The notes: a model not told the origin generated them from the sequence alone. Counted from the first letter of the stretch, positions 16,754 through 26,408 are shown. The stretch is DNA of 64,000 nucleotides from Planctomycetota bacterium (GCA_016795245.1 JAEUIA010000003.1:62001-126000); one strand, 5' to 3'. Numbers and translations are program-made.

Positions 16754-17608
16754 TCACTGCGGCGCTTGATCCGTGCCCGAGTCCTCCGGCGTGGCCGGAG
16801 GGAACGGGGTTTCGGACGGAGCCGTCGACGGGCGCGGCTTGAGTGTGGAAGAGCGCTGCTTCGCGAACTTCGTCTTCGTCTGGCGCTCCGTCGTCTGAGA
16901 CGTCGTCGCCGTGTTGTTCGGCGTGGCGTTGTCGAGCGTCACCGTCTCGACCTGACCGTACAGCGCCGTGGCTTCGACATACGTGCGCGCTGCGTTCGAG
17001 CAGGCTTCGACGCGATTGTCGAGCTCCTTCGCGCGCTCATGCAGTTCGCGCACTTCCGGATGGATCGACGCGATGGCCGAGGCGTTCAAGTCGCTGGCGA
17101 GGAAGAGCGCCTGATCCTTGAGATCGGCATTGAAGGCTTCGAGCGTGACGAGGACGTTTTGCGCGCTGTTCAGCACTCCCTGGTAGCGATTGCGAGTGTC
17201 ATCGAGGCGCGCCTGACTGCGCTGGCGCATCTTGGTGTTCCCGAACGCCTCGAGATCTTGAGTCCAACGACCGAACACGGTCGCTGCCGATTCCGTCATC
17301 GGACGGACCGACTTGCGTAGCTCGGTCGCCTGGCGCACAGAGTCTTCGATCGACTGCTTGAAAGTGGCGAATTGCTTCGTCGCATCGCCGCTGAAGTTGG
17401 GGGATACCAACGCCGTGAGTTCGGACAGCGAGGCGCGCGCCTTCTCGCGCGCAACAGTCGCATCGACCTGCACGCGTTCGACGCGCGTCAACAGGTTGTC
17501 CACCTCTTGGACGCTCTGGGCCTGCCGCGAAGTGCTCGCGCACGAGAAGAGCCCGAATACGGTGGGAAGAAGGATCGCGACCTGGGTCACGAGAAGACGA
17601 CGAATCAC
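16754..17608 (-). CDS. DUF2959-like lipoprotein, coiled-coil
   Basis: The protein has 284 aa. The GTG at 17608 is selected because GGAGG lies 8 bases upstream and the product then begins with a lipoprotein signal (IRRLLVTQVAILLPTVFGLFSC). The mature part is a long helical coiled coil. The block VFGRWTQDLEAFGNTKMR ... RNRYQGVL ... DQALFLASDLNASAIASI matches what I recall of the DUF2959 family, of unknown function. The C-terminal 60 residues are low-complexity, rich in Thr, Pro and Lys. It lies between ccsA and the oxidoreductase in the same orientation, so it may serve the same envelope system structurally. Confidence 0.75.
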   Translation of the reverse strand: MIRRLLVTQVAILLPTVFGLFSCASTSRQAQSVQEVDNLLTRVERVQVDATVAREKARASLSELTALVSPNFSGDATKQFATFKQSIEDSVRQATELRKSVRPMTESAATVFGRWTQDLEAFGNTKMRQRSQARLDDTRNRYQGVLNSAQNVLVTLEAFNADLKDQALFLASDLNASAIASIHPEVRELHERAKELDNRVEACSNAARTYVEATALYGQVETVTLDNATPNNTATTSQTTERQTKTKFAKQRSSTLKPRPSTAPSETPFPPATPEDSGTDQAPQ

Positions 17609-17731
17609 GCTGAATACCTCCGCTTGGATGCCGGGGAGAAGACCGCCTCGCGCGCCCTCTCCATGTATCAATCGTGTTCGACCGTTCGGCCGCCCCCTCT
17701 TGAGAGCGGCGTGGAGTTCAGGCAGTAGCCA

Positions 17732-19552
17732 TCACGCGGCCGCGCGCATTTTTTTCTCACACTGCTGCGCGAGTTCGACCGTCGCAGCCGGAACTTTCTT
17801 CGCAGCCGCGCGCTCCCGCAGCCACGCGATCCCGCCGAGTGCGACGATGCTCCATTGCACGCCGTAGTAGGTCCACAGGCTGGTGTGAATGCCGCTGGTG
17901 AATCCGTAGCTGTGCAATCCGACGCCCAGCAGGTTCACGCCCCACCACGAGAACGCGACGATCGTGCCGCCAAAAGCCGCAGCTGCGCACGTGCCGTGAT
18001 CACGCAAGAAGCCGCCGCGGCGCGCGTGCAGGATCACGAGCTGACTGATCACGATGAGCAGCGCACCGTTCTCCTTGGGGTCCCAACCCCAGAAACGTCC
18101 CCAACTCTCGTTGGCCCAGATGCCGCCGAGGATGGTCCCGACAGTCGAGAAGATGACTGCGAAGCACAAGACGCCGTAGACGGTGCGCGCGAGAGAGCGA
18201 CGAGCGGCCGGATCGTTGCGCTTCCACCCGAACAACTTGCCGATCAAGTAGAAGCTGGCGAGTCCTGCCGCCAACATGCCGGCTGAGTAACCGATGGTGA
18301 TCGCAGTGACGTGCGTCGCCAGCCAGAAATTCGTGTCGAGCACTGCGACGAGGCTCGGCATCGTGTCTTGCTTGTCCAGCGTCTCGTAGCCGTTGGCGAC
18401 GAACAGGCCGATCATGCCCAAGGCTGCTGCGGTCCCGATGGCCACGCGCGAGCGTTGAACCCATTCGATGAACACGGCGATGAGCACGCCGGTGGCGGTT
18501 ACGAACAGCACCGTCTCGTACAGCGTCGAGACCGGTGGGCGGCCGCGGATGATGCAACGCAGTGTGATGGCGATTGCGAGCAACACCGTCGCGATCGACG
18601 TCAGGGTGACATTCGAGAGCCACAGGAAGCGGCTCTTCGGCCGGAGCCACGACACCGCGACTGTGAGGAACGCAGCGATGAAGGCCGCGAGGCTCCATTG
18701 AATCGGATCGAAGGCGTAGTACGCACGTTCGAGTTGGATGTGCTCGTACTCGCCGCGCGCCGTCGCGCGTGCCACGAGCCGGTCGCGAAGCGATGCGAGA
18801 GCCGCGGCAAAAGCACCCGGGTCGGTCCGCTTCTCCACCAAAGTGATGAAGCCCGAGATGACGGCCGAGTCGGCTTCCGCGAGACCCTGCTTGGGGCCCA
18901 CACGCGCGATCAGATCACCAGGGGTGGCCCAGTCCGTGACACTCGGATCCGTGTTCGCCGGCGGAATCAGTGCGAGCGCACCGCCGTCCTTGGTGTCTCC
19001 ACCGCGCGCAAAGTCCAAGAACCGGGCGAGGCGCATGAACGAAAACACGTTGCTCGCCAGGTCGACGATCTGTTGCTGTTGCGAACTGCGCAGCTTGGGC
19101 TCGATGCTTTCGTACTCATGAGCCAGTGCGAACAAGCGCGGCATGCCCGGCTGCAGTTCGGCGTATGTCCAGCGATCACGCTTGCGCTTGCCGTCCGTCG
19201 AGAGGCCGATCGCGACGATCGCATCCGAGTCGGTCACGAGGAACGTCGGCGTATCGATTGCGGCTTCGGGAAAGAACACGACATCGAGCAACCATGCCAC
19301 GGGATCGAGCTTCTCGCCCGAAGCCGAGACGACACTGCGCTTGCCGCTCACGCGCAGCAGCGTGAACCCGGCGTAAGTCGAGAGCGGTTTGATACGGCCG
19401 CCGTCCTGGATCGGAAGGCTGCCGAACGATTCGAGGATCTCGGGTGTCCACGGTTGCTCGCGATGCTCGTGCTGCAACGGGGAGGCGTGAATCGTCGCCG
19501 TTGCGATCAGAGCGATCGCGACGGCACATAGACGTCGGAGGATCGTGCTCAT
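17732..19552 (-). CDS. ccsA: Cytochrome c assembly protein CcsA/ResC
   Basis: The protein has 606 aa. The ATG at 19552 overlaps the resB stop (ATGA). The N-terminal ~290 residues form an exported domain after a signal-like helix. Then come about eight transmembrane helices carrying the heme-handling WWD signature: WANESWGRFWGWDPKENGAL, near residue 490. Conserved histidines (THVTAITIGYSAG; LLGVGLHSYGF) fit heme ligands. CcsA with ResB/CcsB exports heme and joins it to CxxCH cysteines in system II cytochrome c maturation. The large N-terminal domain is typical of the extended ResC of some planctomycetes/Bacteroidetes. Proximity to 41 heme sites makes the cluster self-sufficient for maturation. 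Confidence 0.92.
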   Translation of the reverse strand: MSTILRRLCAVAIALIATATIHASPLQHEHREQPWTPEILESFGSLPIQDGGRIKPLSTYAGFTLLRVSGKRSVVSASGEKLDPVAWLLDVVFFPEAAIDTPTFLVTDSDAIVAIGLSTDGKRKRDRWTYAELQPGMPRLFALAHEYESIEPKLRSSQQQQIVDLASNVFSFMRLARFLDFARGGDTKDGGALALIPPANTDPSVTDWATPGDLIARVGPKQGLAEADSAVISGFITLVEKRTDPGAFAAALASLRDRLVARATARGEYEHIQLERAYYAFDPIQWSLAAFIAAFLTVAVSWLRPKSRFLWLSNVTLTSIATVLLAIAITLRCIIRGRPPVSTLYETVLFVTATGVLIAVFIEWVQRSRVAIGTAAALGMIGLFVANGYETLDKQDTMPSLVAVLDTNFWLATHVTAITIGYSAGMLAAGLASFYLIGKLFGWKRNDPAARRSLARTVYGVLCFAVIFSTVGTILGGIWANESWGRFWGWDPKENGALLIVISQLVILHARRGGFLRDHGTCAAAAFGGTIVAFSWWGVNLLGVGLHSYGFTSGIHTSLWTYYGVQWSIVALGGIAWLRERAAAKKVPAATVELAQQCEKKMRAAA

Positions 19553-20712
19553 GCTGCGCGCATTTCCAGCTTCACGTAACGCGTGAGCTTGCGAACGAAG
19601 TGGAAGAGCAGGCCTGCGGCGATGACCAGGCACGCGGCCAACGGCCATTGGTCGGCCGGATTGCGTACGACGGCGAAAGTCGAGAACAGACGATCACCCG
19701 GCCGCGCGTTCGACGGCCCCCACGAGGCCTGGTACAGCACCAGCCCGCCGTCGCGCAGCGGCTCGTTCATCGAGATCTTGACGTCCCGGCTGCTGGAGCC
19801 GCTCGCGACTTGCACCTCGCTCTCGAACGAGCGCGGCATGTTGGTTCCGGGGTGCTCGGTCTTGTTGAAGCGAGCGAGTTGAATGGCGAACGGCATGGCG
19901 TAGCGCTCCTTGCGCAGCGACACGGCCCAGGCTTTGCCGGCTGCGACGAAAGTGAAGGGTTGCGCTTCCGCGCCCCACAGCAACGCGCGCCGCCGCGTAC
20001 CAGTCTGTTCGTCGAAGATGGATACACAGGCTCCTGCGATGTTGGCTTCGGCACGCGCGTCGACCTCACGCGGCACGAGTTTGACTCCGTCGATCACGAC
20101 GGGTCCGTGTGCGCTCGTGGACTGAGCACGTTCCGGCCTGCAATTCTTCGACACGCTTTCGATCTGGACCGTGAATGGAATGTCCGCAGCGTTCAGGCTG
20201 ACAGGAATTCGTTGCGCTTCTTCGATGCGCTCGTGCGGGACGAGGTGCTCGCGCACACGGCCCCCGTCGAGCTGCTCGATCACTGCGAGTTCCCAACGGA
20301 AGTAGCTCTCGAAGTGATCCGCGCTTTGACCCTCGTACAACGTCACGTGCCCGTCGCTGGACCAGTTGTGCTTCACCAGTGCAGACATGAGCAGCATCGC
20401 AATACCGACGTGCGTGACGATGACGCCCGCCGTCGCCCAGCTCTTCCGGATACGGACGAATCCACCCACGGCGAGATTCACGGCGAGCAGGCACATCACC
20501 AGGTTCGCGCCCGGCAACGGGATCGAGAACCTACCGAAGTCATGAAACAGAATGAACGACTCGAAGTACTTGCGCTGCACTTCGAACAGGCCGGTGCGCG
20601 TCTGCTCCAACGTGCCGAGCCAGGTCAAGAGGCCCAGGAGTACGAGCAGGACACAGCACGTGGCCAGCGACGAAGCCACCGTCAGCACACCGCGCGCGAT
20701 CTTGCGTACCAC
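19549..20712 (-). CDS. resB: Cytochrome c biogenesis protein ResB/CcsB
   Basis: The protein has 387 aa with N-terminal transmembrane helices (SSLATCCVLLVLLGLLTWLGTLEQ, with the ResB-typical WLGTLEQT motif), a second pair, a large periplasmic domain and a C-terminal helix (WPLAACLVIAAGLLFHFVRKL). Its GTG start at 20712 lies one base after the stop of the preceding lipoprotein gene, and its stop overlaps ccsA. ResB partners CcsA in the system II heme lyase complex. The protein is somewhat shorter than the Bacillus ResB. Confidence 0.9.
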   Translation of the reverse strand: MVRKIARGVLTVASSLATCCVLLVLLGLLTWLGTLEQTRTGLFEVQRKYFESFILFHDFGRFSIPLPGANLVMCLLAVNLAVGGFVRIRKSWATAGVIVTHVGIAMLLMSALVKHNWSSDGHVTLYEGQSADHFESYFRWELAVIEQLDGGRVREHLVPHERIEEAQRIPVSLNAADIPFTVQIESVSKNCRPERAQSTSAHGPVVIDGVKLVPREVDARAEANIAGACVSIFDEQTGTRRRALLWGAEAQPFTFVAAGKAWAVSLRKERYAMPFAIQLARFNKTEHPGTNMPRSFESEVQVASGSSSRDVKISMNEPLRDGGLVLYQASWGPSNARPGDRLFSTFAVVRNPADQWPLAACLVIAAGLLFHFVRKLTRYVKLEMRAA

Positions 20713-20713
20713 G

Positions 20714-21802
20714 CTACTGCGCCTCCTGCAGCGACGCCGCGAACGTCAGCAGGGCCGACCGCTGTGCACGCACGAGTTCACCGGGGCCGGTCATCTTGAT
20801 GAACACCGACCGCGTGGAATTCATGCACGTGACGCCAATCATCGATCCGGAAGCGCCGTCGATGTCGACGATCTTCGCCGGTCGTCCGCACAAAGTAATC
20901 GAGTCCAGTTGATCGAGGTCCGTTTGCGCGATGGGCGCGAGGCCCAGTTGACCGCGCCAGCGATTGACGTTCGCGAGTTCTCCGCCGGCTTCGCCGCTGA
21001 GCACCGTCACGTAGCATTCGACCGCTTCACCGTCGCCGGCCCAGAAGCTCAGGGCACGCGATGCGCGGTCCGGTGCACGACGCCAGGTAGCCGGTGTCAC
21101 GAATTCGAATCCGCTCGCGGCGGATTCCGATGTGTGCGTCGGTTGTGCGCCGGATCCGAACGACGCGGCGAACGCGAGAAAGGCCTCGCGCTCGGCAGCG
21201 ACAGTCGCGCTGGGGCCGGTCATCTTCACGAAAAGAGAGCCGGCAGGCTCGATCAGCAGCAAACCTGTGAGCGCCCAATCATCACGCGCTTCCGCGCCGC
21301 TCATGCCCTGCCACTTGCCTTGCCACTCGACCAGCGTGGCTTGACTGCCGAACAACGTCGCGCGCGGCAGCGCTTCGATCGCGGCCGCCGACAACGGGCC
21401 CAGCGAGAGTTGCCCACGCCAACGGTTGATGTTCGCCGTCAGTCCGCCGGCGTCACCTGCGAGCATCGTGACGTAGCATTCAGCGCGTTCGTCGCCGGCC
21501 GGCTTGAAGTTCGCGACGCGCATCGTCGCCGGCGCGAGCTCGGTCCAGCCCTTCGGGGTCGTCCACTTGAACTGTTGGGCCGGCGCGTCGTCCACAGGCG
21601 GAAGCGCATTCGAAGACCCGCGGAGCCCGAACCGTTCCGCGTGTGTCGCACGCGAACCGAAATCGATGCGCGAGTTCTCGACGACGCGCGACTGCTCGAT
21701 TCGATGCGACGTCCCTGCTGCCGGTGTCGGAGCGCAACCCGAAACGATCACACATGCGCCGACGGCGCCCCATGCGGCGCAACGCCACTTCAACTCTCTC
21801 AC
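20714..21802 (-). CDS. Lipoprotein with tandemly duplicated domain
   Basis: The protein has 362 aa. The GTG at 21802 has GAGGAGG about 5 bases upstream and gives a lipobox signal ending VSGC; the ATG at 21835 would add 11 residues but lacks a ribosome site. Two homologous halves of about 150 residues follow, each with F-x-TP-x-x-W, a (E)CYVT-L-G-GG segment, N-x-NRWRGQL-L-P and a C-terminal FVKMTGP / FIKMTGP with FAAS. The repeat is clearly an internal duplication. The domain is of unknown function. The gene precedes resB by one base, hence it is coupled to cytochrome maturation. Confidence 0.8.
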   Translation of the reverse strand: MRELKWRCAAWGAVGACVIVSGCAPTPAAGTSHRIEQSRVVENSRIDFGSRATHAERFGLRGSSNALPPVDDAPAQQFKWTTPKGWTELAPATMRVANFKPAGDERAECYVTMLAGDAGGLTANINRWRGQLSLGPLSAAAIEALPRATLFGSQATLVEWQGKWQGMSGAEARDDWALTGLLLIEPAGSLFVKMTGPSATVAAEREAFLAFAASFGSGAQPTHTSESAASGFEFVTPATWRRAPDRASRALSFWAGDGEAVECYVTVLSGEAGGELANVNRWRGQLGLAPIAQTDLDQLDSITLCGRPAKIVDIDGASGSMIGVTCMNSTRSVFIKMTGPGELVRAQRSALLTFAASLQEAQ

Positions 21803-21958
21803 TCGATCCTCCTCGTCCGGCGCATCGATGCGCATTCGGACTTCGGGGGATCGACCGCTGTGCGCCGATCCCTTGAGGCGTTCCCGGCGTCGGCGCGGAA
21901 AAAAGTTCCTCCCGCGACGGGAACGAGCCCGGCGCGGGAGGAAGCGTGCCTCAGCAAA

Positions 21959-22558
21959 TCACTTGGCGCGCGTGTAGGTGATCTCCATCGCCAGGTACTC
22001 CTTGCCGTCGGGTCCCGTGGCGTAGGACGACATCACCCAGTTGTCCTTGTCGACGATCTTCTCGGTCGTACGGTTCTTCTTGGACACGCCGGCCATGACG
22101 TCGGGCATCTCGCCGGTGTAGTTGAAAGTCTTGGTCTTGGCGTCGTACGTGCCTTCCATGGTCATGATGGCGGTGCCCATGTTGTCCATCCATGTGCCGA
22201 CGTACTTCTTCTTCATGTTGTCGTAGCCGAGGTGGCCCAGACCCACGAAGGGCATGCCCTGGAATTCGCCTTGCGTGTGATCTTCGAGGAAGCGGCCGTC
22301 CATGATCCACTTCACTTCAGATGTCGCGGGCGACTCCTCGGCCGGAGCTCCGGGGGCCATGATCATCTTGACTTTCATGTTCCACTTGCCGGCCTTGTCG
22401 GCCAGTTGCTTGTGGCCCTCGCCCGGCGTGGCGAACTCCATCCACTTCTTCATCATCTCCGCTTCATCCGCGCCTTGCGTCATCTTGGTGAGCGCTTGAG
22501 CCGCGAGGCCACCGGCTGCAACAAGCGCAACGGCGGCGAGTGCAAATCGAATCTTCAT
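21959..22558 (-). CDS. DUF1579 family secreted protein
   Basis: The protein has 199 aa with a signal peptide (MKIRFALAAVALVAAGGLAAQA). The body has the DUF1579 hallmarks: GKWNMKVKM, WIMDGRFLEDHTQG, GLGHLGYDNMKKKYVGTW and FNYTGEMPD. These form a lipocalin-like beta-barrel of unknown role, common in planctomycete envelopes. GGAG lies close upstream of the ATG. It is 156 bases upstream of the lipoprotein/resB unit and may be transcribed separately. Confidence 0.85.
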   Translation of the reverse strand: MKIRFALAAVALVAAGGLAAQALTKMTQGADEAEMMKKWMEFATPGEGHKQLADKAGKWNMKVKMIMAPGAPAEESPATSEVKWIMDGRFLEDHTQGEFQGMPFVGLGHLGYDNMKKKYVGTWMDNMGTAIMTMEGTYDAKTKTFNYTGEMPDVMAGVSKKNRTTEKIVDKDNWVMSSYATGPDGKEYLAMEITYTRAK

Positions 22559-22660
22559 TGAGGTTCTCCTTCTGGTGTTCGGGGTGCGCGGGCACCCCTT
22601 GGGGGGAGCGAATTTATACCAGAAGGCAGAGCAATCTCAGGCGCCGCTGCACACCCACGC

Positions 22661-23974
22661 TCAATGGTGCAAGGCAGCACGCGTCAAGTTGCGATGGCCT
22701 TCGCGCGTGACGAGCACGTTGTCTTCGATGCGGATCCCACCGTGGCTCGCCAGCCGATCGATCGTGCTCCAAACGAACGAGTCCTTCAGCTTGCCGTTCC
22801 TGTGCGGGCGCAACAGCATCTCGATGAAGTAGACGCCGGGTTCGATCGTGAACACCTGGCCCTCTTCAATGACGCGCGTCGTGCGCAGGAACGGGTATTG
22901 CTTGGGCGGTGTGTTCGTTCCGCCTTCGGGGGCACTCTGGTGGCCCGAGACATCGTGGACTTGCAACCCGAGGAAGTGTCCCAGGCCGTGCGGGAAGAAC
23001 GGTTGAGTCAGGCCCATCTGGACGGCCTCTTCGCCGCGCGACTTGATGACACCCTTGTCGTGCAGCATGTCGGCGATCTTGACGTGCGCGGCGTGGTGCA
23101 AGGTTGGGTAGGGCAATCCGGGCTTGACCAGCGCGCACAAGTCGAGCTGGATCTTGTCCAGCGCCGAAACGAGCGCGACGAAATCCGCGTCGGCCTTGGG
23201 CGTCGTCCACGTGCGTGTGATGTCGGACGCATAGCGATTCACTTGCGCACCGCAATCGGCGAGCAACACGCGCCCGTGACGCTTCGTCCGCTTCGCGTGG
23301 TAGTGCAGGATCGCGCCCTTTTCATCCAGCGCGACGATCGTCGGGTAGGGGAGATCGTCATCCGTGCAGCCGACGGCCTGCACATAGGCTTGATGGATCT
23401 CGAGTTCGCTGGCGCCTTCGACGAACGCACCGCGCGCCGCCTTGTGTCCGCGCGCACCGAGGACTTGCGCCTCCTCCATGCAGGCCACTTCGTAGGCACT
23501 CTTCGTGCTGCGCGCCCAATCGAGGCGCACGACGAGCGGCGCAGGGTTTTGCGCGTCCTGCGCGATGCCGGCACTCGTCGCGTGCGTCGGTGCGTCGCCG
23601 ATGTAGGCCGTGCGCCCCTTCAGCTCGAGTGCCTTCCATGCCGCCGCAGTGTCGGTGACGTTCACGACCTCGAACTCGGTCGCCCAGAACGGCGAGCCCA
23701 GCGGAGCCTGCTCGTACCAGTAGTCTTCGGGCGCGACGCGCACGAGGCGCGGCTTCTTGTCAGGCCGCACGTGCAGCAAGTGGTGCGGCCCCGCGAGCGG
23801 CGTCCAGTGCGCGAAATGCGGCGTCGGGTGAAACGGCGCATCCATGTCGTCCACGAAATACCGGAACGGTGTCCCGCTCTGGATCACGACGGAATCAAAC
23901 TTGCTCGCCGCCAACGCCAGCCCGTACGTGCGCCGGCGTTCCGCGACGTGTGCAGGATAGTGGGCGGCGATCAT
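22661..23974 (-). CDS. pepQ: Xaa-Pro dipeptidase (prolidase, M24B)
   Basis: The protein has 437 aa with no signal peptide. The N-terminal creatinase-like domain is followed by the pita-bread metallopeptidase fold. Metal ligands are visible: LADCGAQ and ASDITRTW (Asp pair), FFPHGLGHFLGL (His), FTIEPGVYF (Glu) and GGIRIEDNVLVT (Glu). Length and motifs match PepQ, a cytosolic dimetal enzyme that cleaves X-Pro dipeptides. Its ATG lies one base after the stop of the peptide transporter gene, so peptides imported by that transporter are probably hydrolysed by this enzyme. Confidence 0.93.
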   Translation of the reverse strand: MIAAHYPAHVAERRRTYGLALAASKFDSVVIQSGTPFRYFVDDMDAPFHPTPHFAHWTPLAGPHHLLHVRPDKKPRLVRVAPEDYWYEQAPLGSPFWATEFEVVNVTDTAAAWKALELKGRTAYIGDAPTHATSAGIAQDAQNPAPLVVRLDWARSTKSAYEVACMEEAQVLGARGHKAARGAFVEGASELEIHQAYVQAVGCTDDDLPYPTIVALDEKGAILHYHAKRTKRHGRVLLADCGAQVNRYASDITRTWTTPKADADFVALVSALDKIQLDLCALVKPGLPYPTLHHAAHVKIADMLHDKGVIKSRGEEAVQMGLTQPFFPHGLGHFLGLQVHDVSGHQSAPEGGTNTPPKQYPFLRTTRVIEEGQVFTIEPGVYFIEMLLRPHRNGKLKDSFVWSTIDRLASHGGIRIEDNVLVTREGHRNLTRAALHH

Positions 23975-23975
23975 G

Positions 23976-25502
23976 TCATTTCACTCCGTGCATCAGCTTG
24001 TTCACGAGGCGTGAAGCGATGAACAACATCACTCCGAGCGACACCGCCATCCACAGGATCGGCGTGAACGCTTGCGTATAACCCTCGAGCGCCGCCGGGC
24101 CGGTCGCGTCTTCCGCGATCTCGACGCTGCCCGCGAACTTCGAGAACAAACCCGCGCCGTAGTTGGCGCAGGCGATCGAGACGAACCAGGCGCCCATGAC
24201 CATGCCGGTCATGCGTTCGGGAGCGAGTTTCGTGACCATCGACAACCCGACAGGCGACAGGCACAACTCGCCGCTCGTGTGGATGACGTACAAACCCGCG
24301 AGCCACGTCCACGGGATCTTGCCCGCGTCGTCGGCGGATTGCATGCCGAGCAAGAGGAGGCCGAAGCCCAGACCGACCTGAATCAGCGCGAGGCCGAACT
24401 TCGCCGGGATCGAGGGATTGGCGCCGGAGCGCGCGAGCTTGACCCACAGTGCCGCGAAGACCGGGCCTAGCACCACGATCAGGATCGCGTTCACCGACTG
24501 GAAGTCCTCGGGCAGCATCGTCCAATCCCACGAGGAGATCGTCAGGTGGTGGATGTGGTTGGCGGCGAAGACGTTCAGCGAGTTGCCGGCCTGCTCGAAG
24601 CTCGCCCAGAACGCGATGTTGCAGAGCAACAGGAGCAGCAAGGCCAAGATGCGATCGCGCGTGACCCGCTCGCTCTTCAAGCCGAAGACGAGCAGATACA
24701 GGCCGATAGCGCCGCCGAGGATTCCGAGTGCGAGTCCGACCTCTTCCTTCTTGAGCAACAGCGAGTACATGATCGGCACACACACGATGCAGCCCAACGT
24801 GACCATCAGCAGCGGCATCGGACCCTTGCGCTCGGGCGGCGCCTCGCCCTTGCCGAGCAGTGCCTTGTGGCCGGCTCCGAACACGATCAGGCCCAGCAGC
24901 ATTCCGATGCCTGCCAGCATGAAGCCGTAGCGGTAATCCGGGACGGCGAGTGACGTGACCGGATCGATCACATCGCTCATCCAGCGCGAGATGCGCGCGC
25001 AGAAGATCGGCGCCAGGAACGCGCCCAGGTTGATCCCCATGTAGAAGATCGTGAACCCGGAATCGCGGCGCGGATCGCCCTGCTTGTACAGCTTGCCGAC
25101 GAGCGTCGAGATGTTCGGCTTGAACAGGCCGTTGCCGACGATGATCGTCGCGAGGCCGATCAGGAACACGGTCTCGTCGCGCGAGATCAGCGTGAAGCAC
25201 CCGATCGCCATGATCACACCGCCGAGCATGATCGAGCGCCTGTATCCCAGCACCCGGTCCGCGACGTATCCGCCGAAGACGCCCAGCGCGTACACGAGCG
25301 CGGTGTAGGCGCCGTAGATGACGGCCGCGTCCGCGCTCGACTTGCTGAACATCGCGATCAGGTGGAAGACGAGCAGCGCGCGCATGCCGTAGTAGCAGAA
25401 GCGCTCCCACAGCTCGGCGAAGAACAGGACGAACAATCCTCGCGGATGACCGAGGATCGTGGGTTCGTCGGACGGAATGGACTCGTCAGTTACAGATGCC
25501 AT
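23976..25502 (-). CDS. POT/PTR family proton-dependent oligopeptide transporter
   Basis: The protein has 508 aa with about 12-14 transmembrane helices. The POT signature is near the N-terminus (ELWERFCYYGMRALLVFHL, the ExxERFxYY motif used in proton coupling), as is the second PTR2 signature (FTIFYMGINLGAFLAPIF). GAGG precedes the ATG at 25502. The family imports di- and tripeptides with protons across the inner membrane. It heads a two-gene unit with pepQ. Confidence 0.93.
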   Translation of the reverse strand: MASVTDESIPSDEPTILGHPRGLFVLFFAELWERFCYYGMRALLVFHLIAMFSKSSADAAVIYGAYTALVYALGVFGGYVADRVLGYRRSIMLGGVIMAIGCFTLISRDETVFLIGLATIIVGNGLFKPNISTLVGKLYKQGDPRRDSGFTIFYMGINLGAFLAPIFCARISRWMSDVIDPVTSLAVPDYRYGFMLAGIGMLLGLIVFGAGHKALLGKGEAPPERKGPMPLLMVTLGCIVCVPIMYSLLLKKEEVGLALGILGGAIGLYLLVFGLKSERVTRDRILALLLLLLCNIAFWASFEQAGNSLNVFAANHIHHLTISSWDWTMLPEDFQSVNAILIVVLGPVFAALWVKLARSGANPSIPAKFGLALIQVGLGFGLLLLGMQSADDAGKIPWTWLAGLYVIHTSGELCLSPVGLSMVTKLAPERMTGMVMGAWFVSIACANYGAGLFSKFAGSVEIAEDATGPAALEGYTQAFTPILWMAVSLGVMLFIASRLVNKLMHGVK

Positions 25503-25598
25503 GCTGGCCTCGCCGGGGGTCGGGGGGATGACTGGCGCGGAATCGTACTGGATCGCACGCGAGTCGTAAGCCCCTGTTCGAGGCTATCTTGTCCGTCG

Positions 25599-26408
25599 AT
25601 GCACGAGCGCTTCACGATCCACCCGGCCAAATCCCGCGATCACGCTGATTTCGCGCGGTTCTTCGTCGAATTGGGCCACGACGACGCCGTGCCTGAACCG
25701 GCGCGGTGGGAGCTCGAGTTCATGCCGCACACGTTCTTCCTCGAGGAAGCCGGCGTGAAGGTCGGATACGCCTACGTCGAGCACTTCGGCGAGCGCGGTT
25801 ATATACGCCACGTCGTCGTGGACAAGTTGCAGCGCGGGAAGGGCGCGGGTCGCGCGTTGATGGAAGCGATCGCGCTGCGACTGCGCGAGCGCGGTGCGCG
25901 GGCGTGGGAGCTGAACGTGATGCGCGGCAACGTGCCGGCGATTCGCTTGTACGAAGCTTTCGGCATGCGCGAGCAATATTCGACCTTCGTCCTGCGGTTG
26001 GACTGGAGTGCCGCGAACGATCTGCCGCGCGCCGCGCAGCCGCTGCGCGCGTTGGTCGTGGAGCCTGCCGATGACGCCGAAGTCGAGCAACGCTTTGGCC
26101 TGCCGACCGGACAGCCGGCGCGCTTTCGGGCGCTGCCCGGGCAAGTGCTCATGCGCCTGGCGGACGCGGAACTCCGCACGCGCGCATTCGCGCGCTTCGA
26201 TCCATCCTTTCCGGGCGCTTTTCCTTTTCGTGTGACGGACACGACGGACGTCCAAGAATTGCTCGCGGCCTTGCGTCCGCATGCCCGGCCCGAACACACG
26301 TGGATTCAACTCGTGATCGAGGATCACGCTCCGTCGGCTACTCTCTTGCGCGAGCGCGGTGCGCGTTTGATGTTCGAGATCATCCACATGCAGGGAGTCA
26401 TACCGTGA
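25599..26408 (+). CDS. GNAT family N-acetyltransferase
   Basis: The protein has 269 aa. The N-terminal half is a GNAT domain: YIRHVVVDKLQRGKGAGRALM gives the acetyl-CoA-binding Q/R-x-x-G-x-G/A motif, followed by WELNVMRGNVPAIRLYEAFGM (beta5/motif B). The C-terminal 120 residues look like a second, degenerate acyltransferase-like domain. The ATG at 25599 is chosen because it begins the conserved fold. The stop overlaps the GTG of the next gene (GTGA), so the two are translationally coupled. The substrate is unknown. Confidence 0.85.
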   Translation: MHERFTIHPAKSRDHADFARFFVELGHDDAVPEPARWELEFMPHTFFLEEAGVKVGYAYVEHFGERGYIRHVVVDKLQRGKGAGRALMEAIALRLRERGARAWELNVMRGNVPAIRLYEAFGMREQYSTFVLRLDWSAANDLPRAAQPLRALVVEPADDAEVEQRFGLPTGQPARFRALPGQVLMRLADAELRTRAFARFDPSFPGAFPFRVTDTTDVQELLAALRPHARPEHTWIQLVIEDHAPSATLLRERGARLMFEIIHMQGVIP

